Below, piece after piece: positions 40,240-49,798 of a stretch of DNA of 57,326 nucleotides; the first letter of the stretch is position 1; every line of letters begins with the position of its first letter. The translations under genes and the position numbers were made by a program. The stretch spans positions 1-57,326 of the forward strand of contig NZ_NFLT01000012.1 of assembly GCF_002161055.1 (NCBI RefSeq), read 5' to 3'. The DNA is from Tyzzerella sp. An114 (GTDB lineage: Bacteria > Bacillota > Clostridia > Lachnospirales > Anaerotignaceae). The notes beneath the pieces are model-generated. The model did no database searches, had not been told where the DNA came from, and saw nothing but the letters and a program-made list of their open reading frames with translations.

Positions 40240-41013
40240 TTATCTATTTACTTTTGAAACCATTTCGTTGAGAGCATTTACATATATATTTACATCTTGA
40301 CCAATTGTAGCACTATCAAAACCTTGAGCAAATCTTTCAGAAGCCAATTCAGGTGTAGCACAGTAGATTACAACAAATTTTCCTGCGTCTTTTACAGCTT
40401 TTAAAATTCTTTCTAATGCAGCTTTAAATTCCGGTTTATCAAATTGAGTAGGAATACCCATAGCAACTGATAAATCATAAGGTCCTACAAATATACCATC
40501 AACACCATCAACTTTGGCTATTTCCTCGATTTCTTCAAGACAACCTAAGGTTTCACACTGAGGTATAAGGAGTGTATTTTTATTACAGTAATCAAAATAA
40601 TCGTTTATATCTCCCATAGCATGGTCAGCATACCCAAAGTTTGCACCTCTTGAGAATGCAACACCTCTACTACCAACAGGGAAATACTTTCCGTATTCTA
40701 CTATTTTTTTAATTTCTTCCAATGATTGAACTTGAGGTATAACAAGGCCATCTGCACCTATATCTAACATTTTTAATATAGAAGGTCTTGATGAGTCTTT
40801 AACTCTTACAAGAGTGGATGTTCCATGTAACTGTATACCTCTCATTATATCCATTGTACTTTCAACATCAAAAGGGCCATGTTCTGTGTCGATTAAAACA
40901 TAGTCTAAATTTGACATAGATATAGCTTCTCCAACTAGTGCATTTCCCATTTCAAAAAAAGTTCCTATTGTTTTAATACCTGCGTCTGTTTTTTCCTTAA
41001 AGAAATTTTTCAT
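40240..41013 (-). CDS. HpcH/HpaI-family aldolase (GarL-like)
   Basis: A 257-aa class II pyruvate aldolase. Motifs: VLIDTEHGPFD, TLVRVKDSSRPSI with the substrate Arg, GADGLVIPQV, SRGVAFSRGANFGY, the metal ligand Glu in PQCET and Asp in VGPYDLS. Family members cleave 4-hydroxy-2-oxo acids; GarL yields pyruvate and tartronate semialdehyde. Second in a two-gene unit with a hydroxyacid dehydrogenase. With glycerate kinase (32114) it suggests aldarate or keto-deoxy-sugar-acid breakdown. Confidence 0.9.
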   Translation of the reverse strand: MKNFFKEKTDAGIKTIGTFFEMGNALVGEAISMSNLDYVLIDTEHGPFDVESTMDIMRGIQLHGTSTLVRVKDSSRPSILKMLDIGADGLVIPQVQSLEEIKKIVEYGKYFPVGSRGVAFSRGANFGYADHAMGDINDYFDYCNKNTLLIPQCETLGCLEEIEEIAKVDGVDGIFVGPYDLSVAMGIPTQFDKPEFKAALERILKAVKDAGKFVVIYCATPELASERFAQGFDSATIGQDVNIYVNALNEMVSKVNR

Positions 41014-41027
41014 ATAAGTCCTCTCCT

Positions 41028-42005
41028 TTAAAGTCCTAATGCTTTTGAATTTACAATATTTTTAGGATTTTCACCATTTAATACTTTTATAGCTGTTGTT
41101 GCAAGAATTTCCATCATCTGCTCCTCAGCTTCCACTGAGTTGTAGGCAGCATGAGGAGAAATTATAATATTTCCAATATCATAAAGAGGGTGGTTTTTGA
41201 TTGTTATAGGTTCACTTTCAATAACATCTAAAGCAGCAGCTTTGACCTTTCTACTTTTAACTGCTTCTAATATATCTTTTTCACATATAATAGGGCCTCT
41301 TGATGTGTTTACAATCATAACACCATCTTTCATTTTTGATATACTATCTTTATTAATAAGATGATATGTACTATCAAGTAAAGGAGTATGTATTGATATC
41401 ACATCTGCTGTTTTATATAACTCATCTAAATCAACTTTTTTAACATTCATACTATCAAAAATATCATCTTTTAAATATGGGTCATATGCAATAATATTAA
41501 ATCCAAACCCTTTTGCAAATTCTGCTGTTCTTCTTGCTATATTTCCAAAACCTATAAGACCTAATGTCTGAGATGAAAGTCTGTGAGGTTTATATCCAGC
41601 ATTAGCAAGCCATTCTCCATTTTTTACATTCTCATGATACATTATAAGTTTTCTTTCTATGGCAAGTATCATTGCAATAGTATGTGTTGCAACTTCGTCT
41701 AAACAATGTGTAGGGCTGTTACACACTTTAATTCCTCTTTCAGTTGCAGCATCAACATCAATGACATCATAACCTATACCATAGCGGAGTATAACTTTAC
41801 AGTTTTTGAGATTATCCATAATTCTTGGAGTTATTTTTTTATAAATAACAAGTAAAGCATCTGCATCACTACATTTTTCGATAATCTCATCTTCTGTTTG
41901 GCAATCATATAATATAAATTCAATTCCATTTTCCTCAAAAATTCGTTTCTGAATATCATAGTTTAATCCATCTGCCGAATTTTTATCTACCAAAATCGCT
42001 TTCAT
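41028..42005 (-). CDS. D-isomer-specific 2-hydroxyacid dehydrogenase
   Basis: A 325-aa NAD-dependent enzyme. Rossmann motif LIGFGNIARRTAEFAKGF, then catalytic Arg in NTSRGPI, Glu in IESEP and His in SPHAAYN. It interconverts 2-hydroxy and 2-oxo acids (candidates: glycerate/hydroxypyruvate, or a sugar-acid intermediate). It starts the operon, 14 nt before the aldolase gene, which suggests joint work on one substrate. Confidence 0.88.
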   Translation of the reverse strand: MKAILVDKNSADGLNYDIQKRIFEENGIEFILYDCQTEDEIIEKCSDADALLVIYKKITPRIMDNLKNCKVILRYGIGYDVIDVDAATERGIKVCNSPTHCLDEVATHTIAMILAIERKLIMYHENVKNGEWLANAGYKPHRLSSQTLGLIGFGNIARRTAEFAKGFGFNIIAYDPYLKDDIFDSMNVKKVDLDELYKTADVISIHTPLLDSTYHLINKDSISKMKDGVMIVNTSRGPIICEKDILEAVKSRKVKAAALDVIESEPITIKNHPLYDIGNIIISPHAAYNSVEAEEQMMEILATTAIKVLNGENPKNIVNSKALGL

Positions 42006-42470
42006 AAATTCAACTCCTTATATTTAGTTTTTGTATGGTTATATTGTAATATGATGTTTTTTAAATATCAAAATTAGTACTTTTTAAAAAATACTGTTAA
42101 ATTTTGTCTCTTATTAAATTCAAAATTAATAAATTTTTATTTATATGCATAAAAAAAAGTACAGTTTTATTTTATAAAATAAATAATAATAAAATTTAAA
42201 AAATTCTAATAGTAGAAAATATTAAACATTTGTATCAAATAAAAAATATAAGGTTTAACTATTATTGACTAATTATGTTATAAAAAGTACATAAATTTTA
42301 TATATTAAAATTTTATAAATATTATTCCCTTTCCATATATTTAAGGAAAAATACAATTTGACCTAAATGTCTTTTAAGAGTTAAATTATAATTGCAATAA
42401 TTAATAAAAAGAATGCATTCGTAATTTAGAAATTGTAAATATTATATTAAGTAATGAAAGTAGGTATAAT
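42006..42470. other. Intergenic region between divergent genes
   Basis: A strongly A/T-rich 465-bp gap. TTGACC at 42358-42363 with a weak -10 (TTAAAT, 42381-42386, 17-bp spacer) could start the MFS gene. GAATGCATTC at 42411-42420 is a perfect palindrome and possible operator. No open frame or RNA structure was recognised. Confidence 0.4.
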
Positions 42471-43772
42471 ATGGATAATGAGAAAATAACTATTAAAAAC
42501 AGTTTTAATCTTGGAAAAGGCTGGTATCTTATGATTTTTGCTATACTAGCTATGATGGTTACAAATGCAGGTGTAAATGATGGGTTAAATATTGCACTAC
42601 CTGAAATTTCTAAAGGGGCAGGACTTGATTATGAACTGTGTTTAAGTATGGGAACACTAGCAGGTTTTGTTGGTGTTGCTATGATGTTTGTTATTGCTAA
42701 AATTAGAGATAAATTTGGTGGACGAAAAGTTAGTGCGGTATTATTTATTATTTTCGGTTTAACATTTTATTTTCTTTTTTTACGTGCAACAAATATATTT
42801 ATGTATGGTCTTTCACAATGTATAATGGTAAGTTGTGGACAAGGTTGCTTTTATCTTTGTACAGGACCTATGCAATCTGATTGGTTTCCTAAAAAAAGAG
42901 GTGTTGTAAATGGTATAAGTACAATAGGTGCAAATATAGGAACAGCTATACTTGCTCCGTTTATGACAATGCTTCTTTCTTTTGCTGAATACAAAATAAG
43001 TCTTGCATTTTTCTCTATTGCAGCTATTATTCTTGCTATTTTTGAATATATAACATTAAGAGATAACCCATTAGATGCAGGAATGTATCCTGATAATGTT
43101 ACAAAAGAGATATATGAAAAAGAATATAAAGATTTAGAAAAACATAATAATTATGTAAGTGACTGGACTGTTCCTAAAATGCTAAAATGTAAAGAAGTTT
43201 GGTTAACTGCTTTAGTTCCTGGGTTTATAACATTAGGTCTTTTAGGTATTATAACACAGTTTGTTCAGAGAAATACTGCTCTTGGTATTTCTGAAAATAT
43301 GGCAGTATCGGCTATGGTTGTTGCAGGACTTGTTGGTATTGTTGGAAGTTATGCTATTGGATATATTGACACTAAAATAGGTACAAAAAAAGCTTGTATG
43401 ATATATTGTGGAATTTTTGCATTAGGAATAGCTTTTAATTTACTTGCAGAAATATGGCTTCCATTTATATATGTTTCAATATTGATAGTCGGTTTCTCTC
43501 TTGGAGGAAGTACAAATATGTCACTTTCATTTCCAGCATCAATATTTGGTGTTCTTGATTATCCAAAAGTAAATGGTGTAATATTTCCAATAAATTATTG
43601 TATAGGGTGTTTAAATTTTGCTGTTAATGCTATTGTAATGAAAATAACAGGAGGACTTACAGGAGCATATGTAGTATATTTATGTTTGTTCATAATAAAT
43701 ATTTTTATTGTTTCAAAAGTTGAAGAAGGAAAATGGGATAAGCTTAAACATCCTGAACTTATGAATAAATAA
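42471..43772 (+). CDS. MFS transporter
   Basis: A 433-aa transporter with twelve predicted TM segments. The loop 2-3 signature region is KIRDKFGGRKVS, and DWFPKKRGVVNGIS in segment 5 resembles the oxalate/formate and monocarboxylate branch of MFS. Probably an organic-acid carrier for the neighbouring sugar-acid enzymes. It is followed by a strong terminator and is monocistronic. Confidence 0.82.
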   Translation: MDNEKITIKNSFNLGKGWYLMIFAILAMMVTNAGVNDGLNIALPEISKGAGLDYELCLSMGTLAGFVGVAMMFVIAKIRDKFGGRKVSAVLFIIFGLTFYFLFLRATNIFMYGLSQCIMVSCGQGCFYLCTGPMQSDWFPKKRGVVNGISTIGANIGTAILAPFMTMLLSFAEYKISLAFFSIAAIILAIFEYITLRDNPLDAGMYPDNVTKEIYEKEYKDLEKHNNYVSDWTVPKMLKCKEVWLTALVPGFITLGLLGIITQFVQRNTALGISENMAVSAMVVAGLVGIVGSYAIGYIDTKIGTKKACMIYCGIFALGIAFNLLAEIWLPFIYVSILIVGFSLGGSTNMSLSFPASIFGVLDYPKVNGVIFPINYCIGCLNFAVNAIVMKITGGLTGAYVVYLCLFIINIFIVSKVEEGKWDKLKHPELMNK

Positions 43773-43775
43773 TGA

Positions 43776-43808
43776 AAAACTGATAGACTTTAGTCTATCA
43801 GTTTTTTT
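43776..43808. terminator. Bidirectional terminator
   Basis: A 13-bp perfect stem, AAACTGATAGACT with its complement, and a TT loop, with A- and T-runs on both sides, between convergent genes. Confidence 0.9.
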
Positions 43809-43810
43809 AA

Positions 43811-45768
43811 TTAAAACTTTGGAGTGTGTTTTATAAAGAAATTTGTTAATCCTTTTTTTGTTCGCTCAAATGAAAGGTCATCAATGCTGAAATTATTGAA
43901 ATAAATATCACTTAAAAGTCTAAATAATAAAGGAAAATCATTTTCTGTAAATGTTGCCATTATAACTGTATGTATTTTATATGAATTCCAACGTAAGCGA
44001 TGCTTAAGTGTAGCTACTGAAAGTTTTGTTTTTGTACTTGGTTGTAATGAATATGTAAGAACAAATCCAGGTTGAAATACAAAGGATAATACAGCTTCCC
44101 TTCTTAAAATATCATTTAAATATTTGTATGAAACTATTCCGTCGTTTATAAAGTCATAGGCTAATAGTTCTAAGACATCAATATAATCATCCATTTCAAT
44201 TTTTTCATGCCAATAGGCATTTTCAAAAAGTTCATAAAGGAATGGAGCGGAGCCATGAAATAATCTATTAATTTGCATTCTTTTTATGTATGTATCAATT
44301 TCAGCTTGATTTTCAATATCAAGGAAAGGAGAAACAATTATTGTATGACAACGAGGTTCATTTGTAATCTTTTTGTTGGCTGTACATATAATAAGGTCTG
44401 TATTTGAAAAGTCATAATTATCCTTACAGTATAACGGCAAGAGGGCTGTTATATTTATAGTGTTACTGTACATATTTAATATTTTATGTTTTAAATTCCA
44501 ACTAGCTGGAAGATTTAAATGACACATAACAACTGTATTTAATTTAGGTGAATATATGGTTGTTGAAGAAAGTGCACCTGATATACATAAGGCTAAATAA
44601 AAAAGCTCTGTATAATCAAGAAATTGACCAAAATATTCATATGCAATAGGTTGAAAAGCATATGCAACCTCATATTCTATTATTAAATTTGAGCGAGGTA
44701 TAGACCAATGAGTTTGTAATGTATTAAGATTATGTACTGGTAATGATAGATAACGGAAATATTGTAATATTGTAATATTGTAATATAAAAATCTTCATTA
44801 TTTGTAAAATCAAATATAAATTTTGATTTTATATCATCTATATACCTATCAACTAAATTAATAATTTTACTATCAAAAAATGTAGATACAGTTTCAAATG
44901 ACAATTTTTTTGGATCATACATACGACTACAAGATATTAAAATATAAATATCACTTCTTTCAGCAGAAGATATTTTAAAATTTAATCTTGTTTCCATTTC
45001 ATCCATAAGTTTGTCTGCAACTATTATTGATAAAGGGTCATTATATGAAAGAGGTATGGCTTCTTCAAGGTTATGACCATCAAGTATTCTATAATACATA
45101 ATTGTCAAAGAAAGATTTAATATAACCATATTAATATCTTCGATAATTATATTATTTTCAGTAATATACTTATTTGTAAGAGACATAATAAGATTTACTG
45201 TATCTTCTTCCATATATTGATAGTTGTAATATGAATTTCCTCTACTATTATAATTCCAGTTTTCACTATATAAATGATTTAAAAGAGCACGTTTTTTTCT
45301 TTCATCATTCTCAAGGCTAATTGAATTTTTATGACGTATAAGTTTAATATGAGGGTAAGGTAATATATATTTTTTTCTCATATCTATAAGGTCATGTTCT
45401 AAAGTAGTACGACTTATATACATTTCTTCCTCTAAATCCAATAAATTTAAAGGTTTATTCGAATAACAAAGACTAATTGCAATATGTCTTATACGCTCAT
45501 CTCTTGATAAAAAAGAACTACTTATTTTAGTAAGTTTTTTTAATTTTTCTTTATTTTCTGGTTCAATTATATATCCCGAACTTCTTTTTGATGAAATTTG
45601 TATACCTGTATTACTTAAAATAGAATTAATTTCAGTAATATCATTTCTTATTGTTCTTGCAGATACATGAAAATATGTTCCAAGAACCTCACCTGTAACA
45701 TATGTGTTTTGATTTTGAAGAAAATAAATCAATTTACGATGTCTTAGTGAAAGAGATAAATCTTCCAT
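43811..45768 (-). pseudogene. BglG/MtlR-type PTS regulator split by an 8-bp repeat
   Basis: With one 8-bp unit removed at 44758-44781 the frame runs unbroken from 45768 to the stop at 43811: 649 aa, the normal length for the family. N-terminal HTHs are LGTYFHVSARTIRNDI and LEEEMYISRTTLEHDL; PRD domains and a C-terminal EIIB/EIIA-like part follow. As given, three repeat units shift the frame and truncate the protein about 40 codons later, in the middle of the second PRD. The ATG at 45768 gives MEDLSLSLRHRKL; an in-frame ATG at 45792 is possible. It is divergent from the aldolase operon at 45943. Either a phase-off state or a lesion. Confidence 0.82.
44758..44786. repeat. Tandem 8-bp repeat AATATTGT x3
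   Basis: Three exact copies of AATATTGT (44758-44781) and a partial AATAT. It lies inside the bglG-type gene. The unit is not a multiple of three, so each gain or loss changes frame: two or five copies would be in frame, three is not. Confidence 0.93.
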
Positions 45769-45855
45769 AATAATATAATAATCTCCTCTCATATATACTT
45801 TATAATATGATAGATTTTCATTATATAAATGTCAATAAGTGTTGATTATAAGTTT

Positions 45856-45875
45856 TTTCCTAAATAAAACGGAAA
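45856..45875. promoter_or_regulatory. Putative operator TTTCC-N10-GGAAA
   Basis: TTTCC at 45856-45860 and GGAAA at 45871-45875. Exactly 42 nt further is TATAAA (45918-45923) with no -35. The same element, spacing and weak -10 occur before the FGGY kinase gene (53581-53600). A related N11 form precedes the EIIA gene at 26375. Confidence 0.55.
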
Positions 45876-45942
45876 AAGGTCGTTTGATATCAAAATATAT
45901 ATCAATTAAAATTACAGTATAAATTCAAGGAGGTAATAAAAT

Positions 45943-46587
45943 ATGAAATATGAAAACATTAGAAAACAAGTATTAGACGCAATTCTTGAAGCAGTAGAAC
46001 AGGGACTTATAAAAGGTACATCTGGAAATATTGCTCTTAGAGATGATGTAGATGATGTAGTTGCAATTACACCAAGTGGTATACCTTATAAAGGAATGAA
46101 ACCAGAAGATATAGCAATTGTTGACCTTGATGGAAATTGGCTTGATGGACCATACAAACCATCATCAGAAGTTCCAATGCATACAGCAGTTCTTCGTGCA
46201 AGACCAGATATTAAAGCAACAGTACATACACATGCAATGTATGCAACAATAATGGCTATGGGTGAGGGAACAGAATTAAAACCTATTACACCACCACAGT
46301 GTGAGTTTGTTCCAGTAGGAGTTGTTCCATTTACAATGCCTGGTTCAAATGATGTTGCTGATAAAGTTGTAGAGGCTCTTGGAAAAGATGGTAGAGCAGT
46401 TCTTATTAAAAATCATGGAATGTTCTGCTGTGGTAAAAATATGAAAGCTGCTATGGCTGCAACAGAATATACTGAAGAAATGGCTGTTACAACAATGTAT
46501 GCAAAAATGCTTGGTGTATATGAGCCAATGCCAGAAGAAGCTGTTCGTAAAATGAAAGAATTAATCGCAGCTGACCAAGCAGTTTAA
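45943..46587 (+). CDS. Class II aldolase, fuculose-phosphate aldolase family
   Basis: A 214-aa zinc-dependent aldolase/epimerase family member. Zinc ligands are in VHTHAMYAT (two His) and KNHGMFC; the catalytic acid is the Glu in SSEVPMH; the N-terminal phosphate site includes GTSGNIALR and TPSGIPY. It should split a ketose-1-phosphate into dihydroxyacetone phosphate and an aldehyde. AAGGAGG precedes the ATG. First in a five-gene operon, divergent from the PRD regulator. Confidence 0.9.
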   Translation: MKYENIRKQVLDAILEAVEQGLIKGTSGNIALRDDVDDVVAITPSGIPYKGMKPEDIAIVDLDGNWLDGPYKPSSEVPMHTAVLRARPDIKATVHTHAMYATIMAMGEGTELKPITPPQCEFVPVGVVPFTMPGSNDVADKVVEALGKDGRAVLIKNHGMFCCGKNMKAAMAATEYTEEMAVTTMYAKMLGVYEPMPEEAVRKMKELIAADQAV

Positions 46588-46620
46588 TATAAATAATATT
46601 TTTTGAAGGGAGAATAAAAA

Positions 46621-47766
46621 ATGGCAAGTCAATTTTTTGTAAAAAGTGATGTAACATTTGGAGTTGATGCAGTAAAAGAACTTCCTAAAATGCTTGAAGA
46701 ATATAAAGCAAAAAATGTAATGATAGTTTATGATAACGGAGTTAAAATGGCTGGTATTGCAGAAAAAGTCATTGAAGAAGTAAAAAAAGCAAATGTAGAT
46801 ATTACAATTTTTGACGGTGTTATCCCAAATCCAACAAATGAAGTTGTTGAGGAAGCAGCAGAAATTGCTAAAAAAGCAAATACTGATGTATTTGTTGCTG
46901 TTGGTGGCGGAAGTAGTATCGACCTTACAAAAGCAGTTAATATATTAATGACAAACCCAGGAAAAATTGGTGAATATGGTGGAATGAACCTTGTAAAAGA
47001 AAATGTACTTCCATTAATCGCTATTCCTACAACAGCAGGAACATCAAGTGAAATTACAAACGTTGTTGCTCTTACAGATACACAGGCTGTATGTAAATAC
47101 GTTATTATTGATAATAAAATTGTAGCTGATAAAGTTATTGCAGACCCAGAGTTTACAAAAACAATGCCACCTTCAGTTACAGCAGCAACAGGTATGGATG
47201 CTATAACACACGCAGTTGAAAGTTATATTTCAAATATGGCAACACCTCTTACAAAATATCATTCAATAAGAGGACTTCAGATATTCTATGAAAACCTTCC
47301 AAAAGCTGTTGAAAATGGTTCTGATATGAAAGCTAGAGAGCAGATGATGCTTGGTTGTATAGTAGCTGGTTTTGGTTTCTCAAATGCAAATCTTGGATTA
47401 GTACATGGTATTGCTCATACATTAAGTGCTCATTTCCATTTAGCACATGGTGTAGCAAATGCCACAGTTTTACCATATGTAATGGAATTCAATGCAGAAA
47501 GTTGTCCTGAAGAAATGGTTGAACTTGCAAAAGCAATTAATTTATCATTAACAGGAAATATTGAAGAAGATAAATATGTTCTCTCAAAAGAATTACTTAA
47601 CATGACAAAGAAAGTTGGAATTAAAACTCTTTCAGAGCTTGGAATTAAAGAAGATGATTTTGATATGATAGCAGAAGATGTATTAAAAGAGCCTGTTTTA
47701 GGTTTCAATCCAAGACAGAATATTACTAAAGAAGAAGTAATAGGAATTCTTAAAAAAGCATTATAA
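46621..47766 (+). CDS. Iron-containing alcohol dehydrogenase (FucO-like)
   Basis: A 381-aa group III alcohol dehydrogenase. NAD site VGGGSSIDLTKA, substrate region PTTAGTSSEITNVV, metal ligands in HGIAHTLSAHFHLAHG. It reduces an aldehyde to an alcohol or the reverse. Next to a fuculose-phosphate-aldolase relative it would reduce lactaldehyde or glycolaldehyde formed by the aldolase and recycle NADH. 33 nt after the aldolase. Confidence 0.92.
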   Translation: MASQFFVKSDVTFGVDAVKELPKMLEEYKAKNVMIVYDNGVKMAGIAEKVIEEVKKANVDITIFDGVIPNPTNEVVEEAAEIAKKANTDVFVAVGGGSSIDLTKAVNILMTNPGKIGEYGGMNLVKENVLPLIAIPTTAGTSSEITNVVALTDTQAVCKYVIIDNKIVADKVIADPEFTKTMPPSVTAATGMDAITHAVESYISNMATPLTKYHSIRGLQIFYENLPKAVENGSDMKAREQMMLGCIVAGFGFSNANLGLVHGIAHTLSAHFHLAHGVANATVLPYVMEFNAESCPEEMVELAKAINLSLTGNIEEDKYVLSKELLNMTKKVGIKTLSELGIKEDDFDMIAEDVLKEPVLGFNPRQNITKEEVIGILKKAL

Positions 47767-47805
47767 TAAAAATTTTATCTGAATTAATTATAGGAGGGCA
47801 ATTTT

Positions 47806-49770
47806 ATGGGAAACTGCAATTGTAAAGGTAGAATGTATCCAAATCTTTTTAAGCCACTTAGAATTGGTAATATAAAAATGAAAAACAGAATTATATGTGC
47901 CCCAACAAGTCCTAGTATGATTGACTTAAACGGACATTTTACACCTGAGATGATAGCATATCTTGAAGAAAAAGCAAAAGGTGGAGCAGGTGTAGTTACA
48001 TATGGTGAAGCAATAGTTCATTCAGAAACAGGAAAATCACACAATAAACAGCTTCAACTTGATGCTTTTGGTGTTAGACAGGGTATGTCAGAAGCGGCAA
48101 GAGCAATACATAATGCAGGTGCATATGCAAACATACAATTGTCACATGGTGGTATGTATGGTGGACTTGCTAGTGTTGGAGGCGATGTTGACACATGTTC
48201 TGTTGCTTATGGTCCAAGTGATATGACTATGGCAGCAGGAGAAGTTAAAGAAATGCCAGGAGAACTTATATATGAAATAATAGAGTCTTATGGTAAAGCA
48301 GCAAAACTTTGTAAAGAAACAGGTTTTGATATGGTTCAGGTTCATGCGGCACATGGTTGGTTATTTTCACAATTCCTTTCACCTGTATGGAACAAAAGAA
48401 CAGATGAATTTGGTGGTTCATTAGAAAATCGTGCAAGATTTTTCCTTTTAGCATTAGATGCAGTAAGAAAAGCTGTTGGACCACAGTTTCCTATTGAAGC
48501 TCGAATTTCTGGCGATGATATGACAGATAAAGGTCTTGGACTTGATGATTGTATAAAAGTTGCACAGATGATTGATGATAAAGTAGACCTTATAAATGTT
48601 TCTTGTGGTAATCATGAAGACACAGATATGTTTTGTAGAACACATCCATCTGCATTTTATCCAAGAGGGGTAAATGTATATCTTGCAGCAGAAATCAAAA
48701 AACATGTAAAAACACCTGTTGCTTGTGTAGGCTCACTAAATGACCCAGCACAGATGGAAGAAATAATTGCATCTGGTCAGGCTGATGTTGTTGAAATTGC
48801 TCGTGCAACTCTTGCAGACCCATATCTTCCTAAAAAAGCTTATGACGGAAATACAGATGACATTACTCCATGTTTAAGATGTTATGAATGTTTTGGTGCT
48901 ACTGGAGAACTTGAAATGGTTAAGTGTGCTGTAAATCCAACTATGGGAGAACAGCTTTATGCTAAAAAAATTGAACCTGCTCAAGTAAAGAAAAAAGTTC
49001 TTGTAGTTGGCGGTGGTCCAGCTGGAATGGAAGCAGCAATAACATTAGCTAAAAGAGGTCATAATGTAACGCTTGCAGAAAAGACAGAAAAATTAGGTGG
49101 TTCATTACATCCGGCAGGAGCAGCATATTTTAAAGAGGATATAAGAAAATTAATAAAAGTTCTTTCTTCAAGAGTTGAAAAAGCAGGAGTTAATGTTCTT
49201 CTTAATAAAGTGGTTACACCTGAGTTTGTAAAGGAATTTAATCCTGATACATTGTTTGTGGCTATCGGAGCTAGGGAGCTTCGCCCTCCTATTAAGGGTA
49301 TGGATTCAGATAAAGTTATTATGGCTATTGATGCAGAGTTAAACCCAGAAAAATTAGGTGAAAATGTTGTAATTATGGGTGGTGGACTTGTAGGTGCGGA
49401 AGCATCAATAGGTTTTGAGCATGAAGGTAAAAAATGCACTATTGTTGAAATGAAATCTTCTATTGCAGAAGAAGTAAATTCATTCTATAGAGGTGGACTT
49501 ATGCCTGAAGTTAAAAGATCAGCAAAATGCCTTGTTAATACAAAAGTAAAAGAAATTACTTCTGAGGGTGTTATATGTGAAGCAGAAGGAAATGAATTTA
49601 CAGTTAAGGCAGATAGCGTTGTATGTGCTTTAGGTTTTAAATCTCCATATGATGAAGTAGATAAATTAACAGATGTTGTTGATGAATATTATATAATCGG
49701 CGACTGTAAAAAAGTTGGAAAAATATATGATGCAATGAATACAGGATACTATTCAGCACTTCTTGTATAA
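47806..49770 (+). CDS. Old-yellow-enzyme-like flavin/Fe-S oxidoreductase
   Basis: A 654-aa enzyme in the 2,4-dienoyl-CoA reductase/trimethylamine dehydrogenase family. N-terminal FMN TIM barrel (1-360: PLRIGNIKMKNRI, HAAHGWLFSQFLSP), 4Fe-4S site C-x2-C-x2-C-x11-C (CLRCYECF), then FAD-binding VVGGGPAGMEAA and NAD-binding IMGGGLVGAEAS. The x2 spacing before the third Cys is like trimethylamine dehydrogenase rather than FadH (x3). It probably reduces an activated C=C or related group; the substrate in this operon is unknown. Confidence 0.88.
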   Translation: MGNCNCKGRMYPNLFKPLRIGNIKMKNRIICAPTSPSMIDLNGHFTPEMIAYLEEKAKGGAGVVTYGEAIVHSETGKSHNKQLQLDAFGVRQGMSEAARAIHNAGAYANIQLSHGGMYGGLASVGGDVDTCSVAYGPSDMTMAAGEVKEMPGELIYEIIESYGKAAKLCKETGFDMVQVHAAHGWLFSQFLSPVWNKRTDEFGGSLENRARFFLLALDAVRKAVGPQFPIEARISGDDMTDKGLGLDDCIKVAQMIDDKVDLINVSCGNHEDTDMFCRTHPSAFYPRGVNVYLAAEIKKHVKTPVACVGSLNDPAQMEEIIASGQADVVEIARATLADPYLPKKAYDGNTDDITPCLRCYECFGATGELEMVKCAVNPTMGEQLYAKKIEPAQVKKKVLVVGGGPAGMEAAITLAKRGHNVTLAEKTEKLGGSLHPAGAAYFKEDIRKLIKVLSSRVEKAGVNVLLNKVVTPEFVKEFNPDTLFVAIGARELRPPIKGMDSDKVIMAIDAELNPEKLGENVVIMGGGLVGAEASIGFEHEGKKCTIVEMKSSIAEEVNSFYRGGLMPEVKRSAKCLVNTKVKEITSEGVICEAEGNEFTVKADSVVCALGFKSPYDEVDKLTDVVDEYYIIGDCKKVGKIYDAMNTGYYSALLV

Positions 49771-49798
49771 AAAATATGTATAAAAGGAGTTATTAAAA

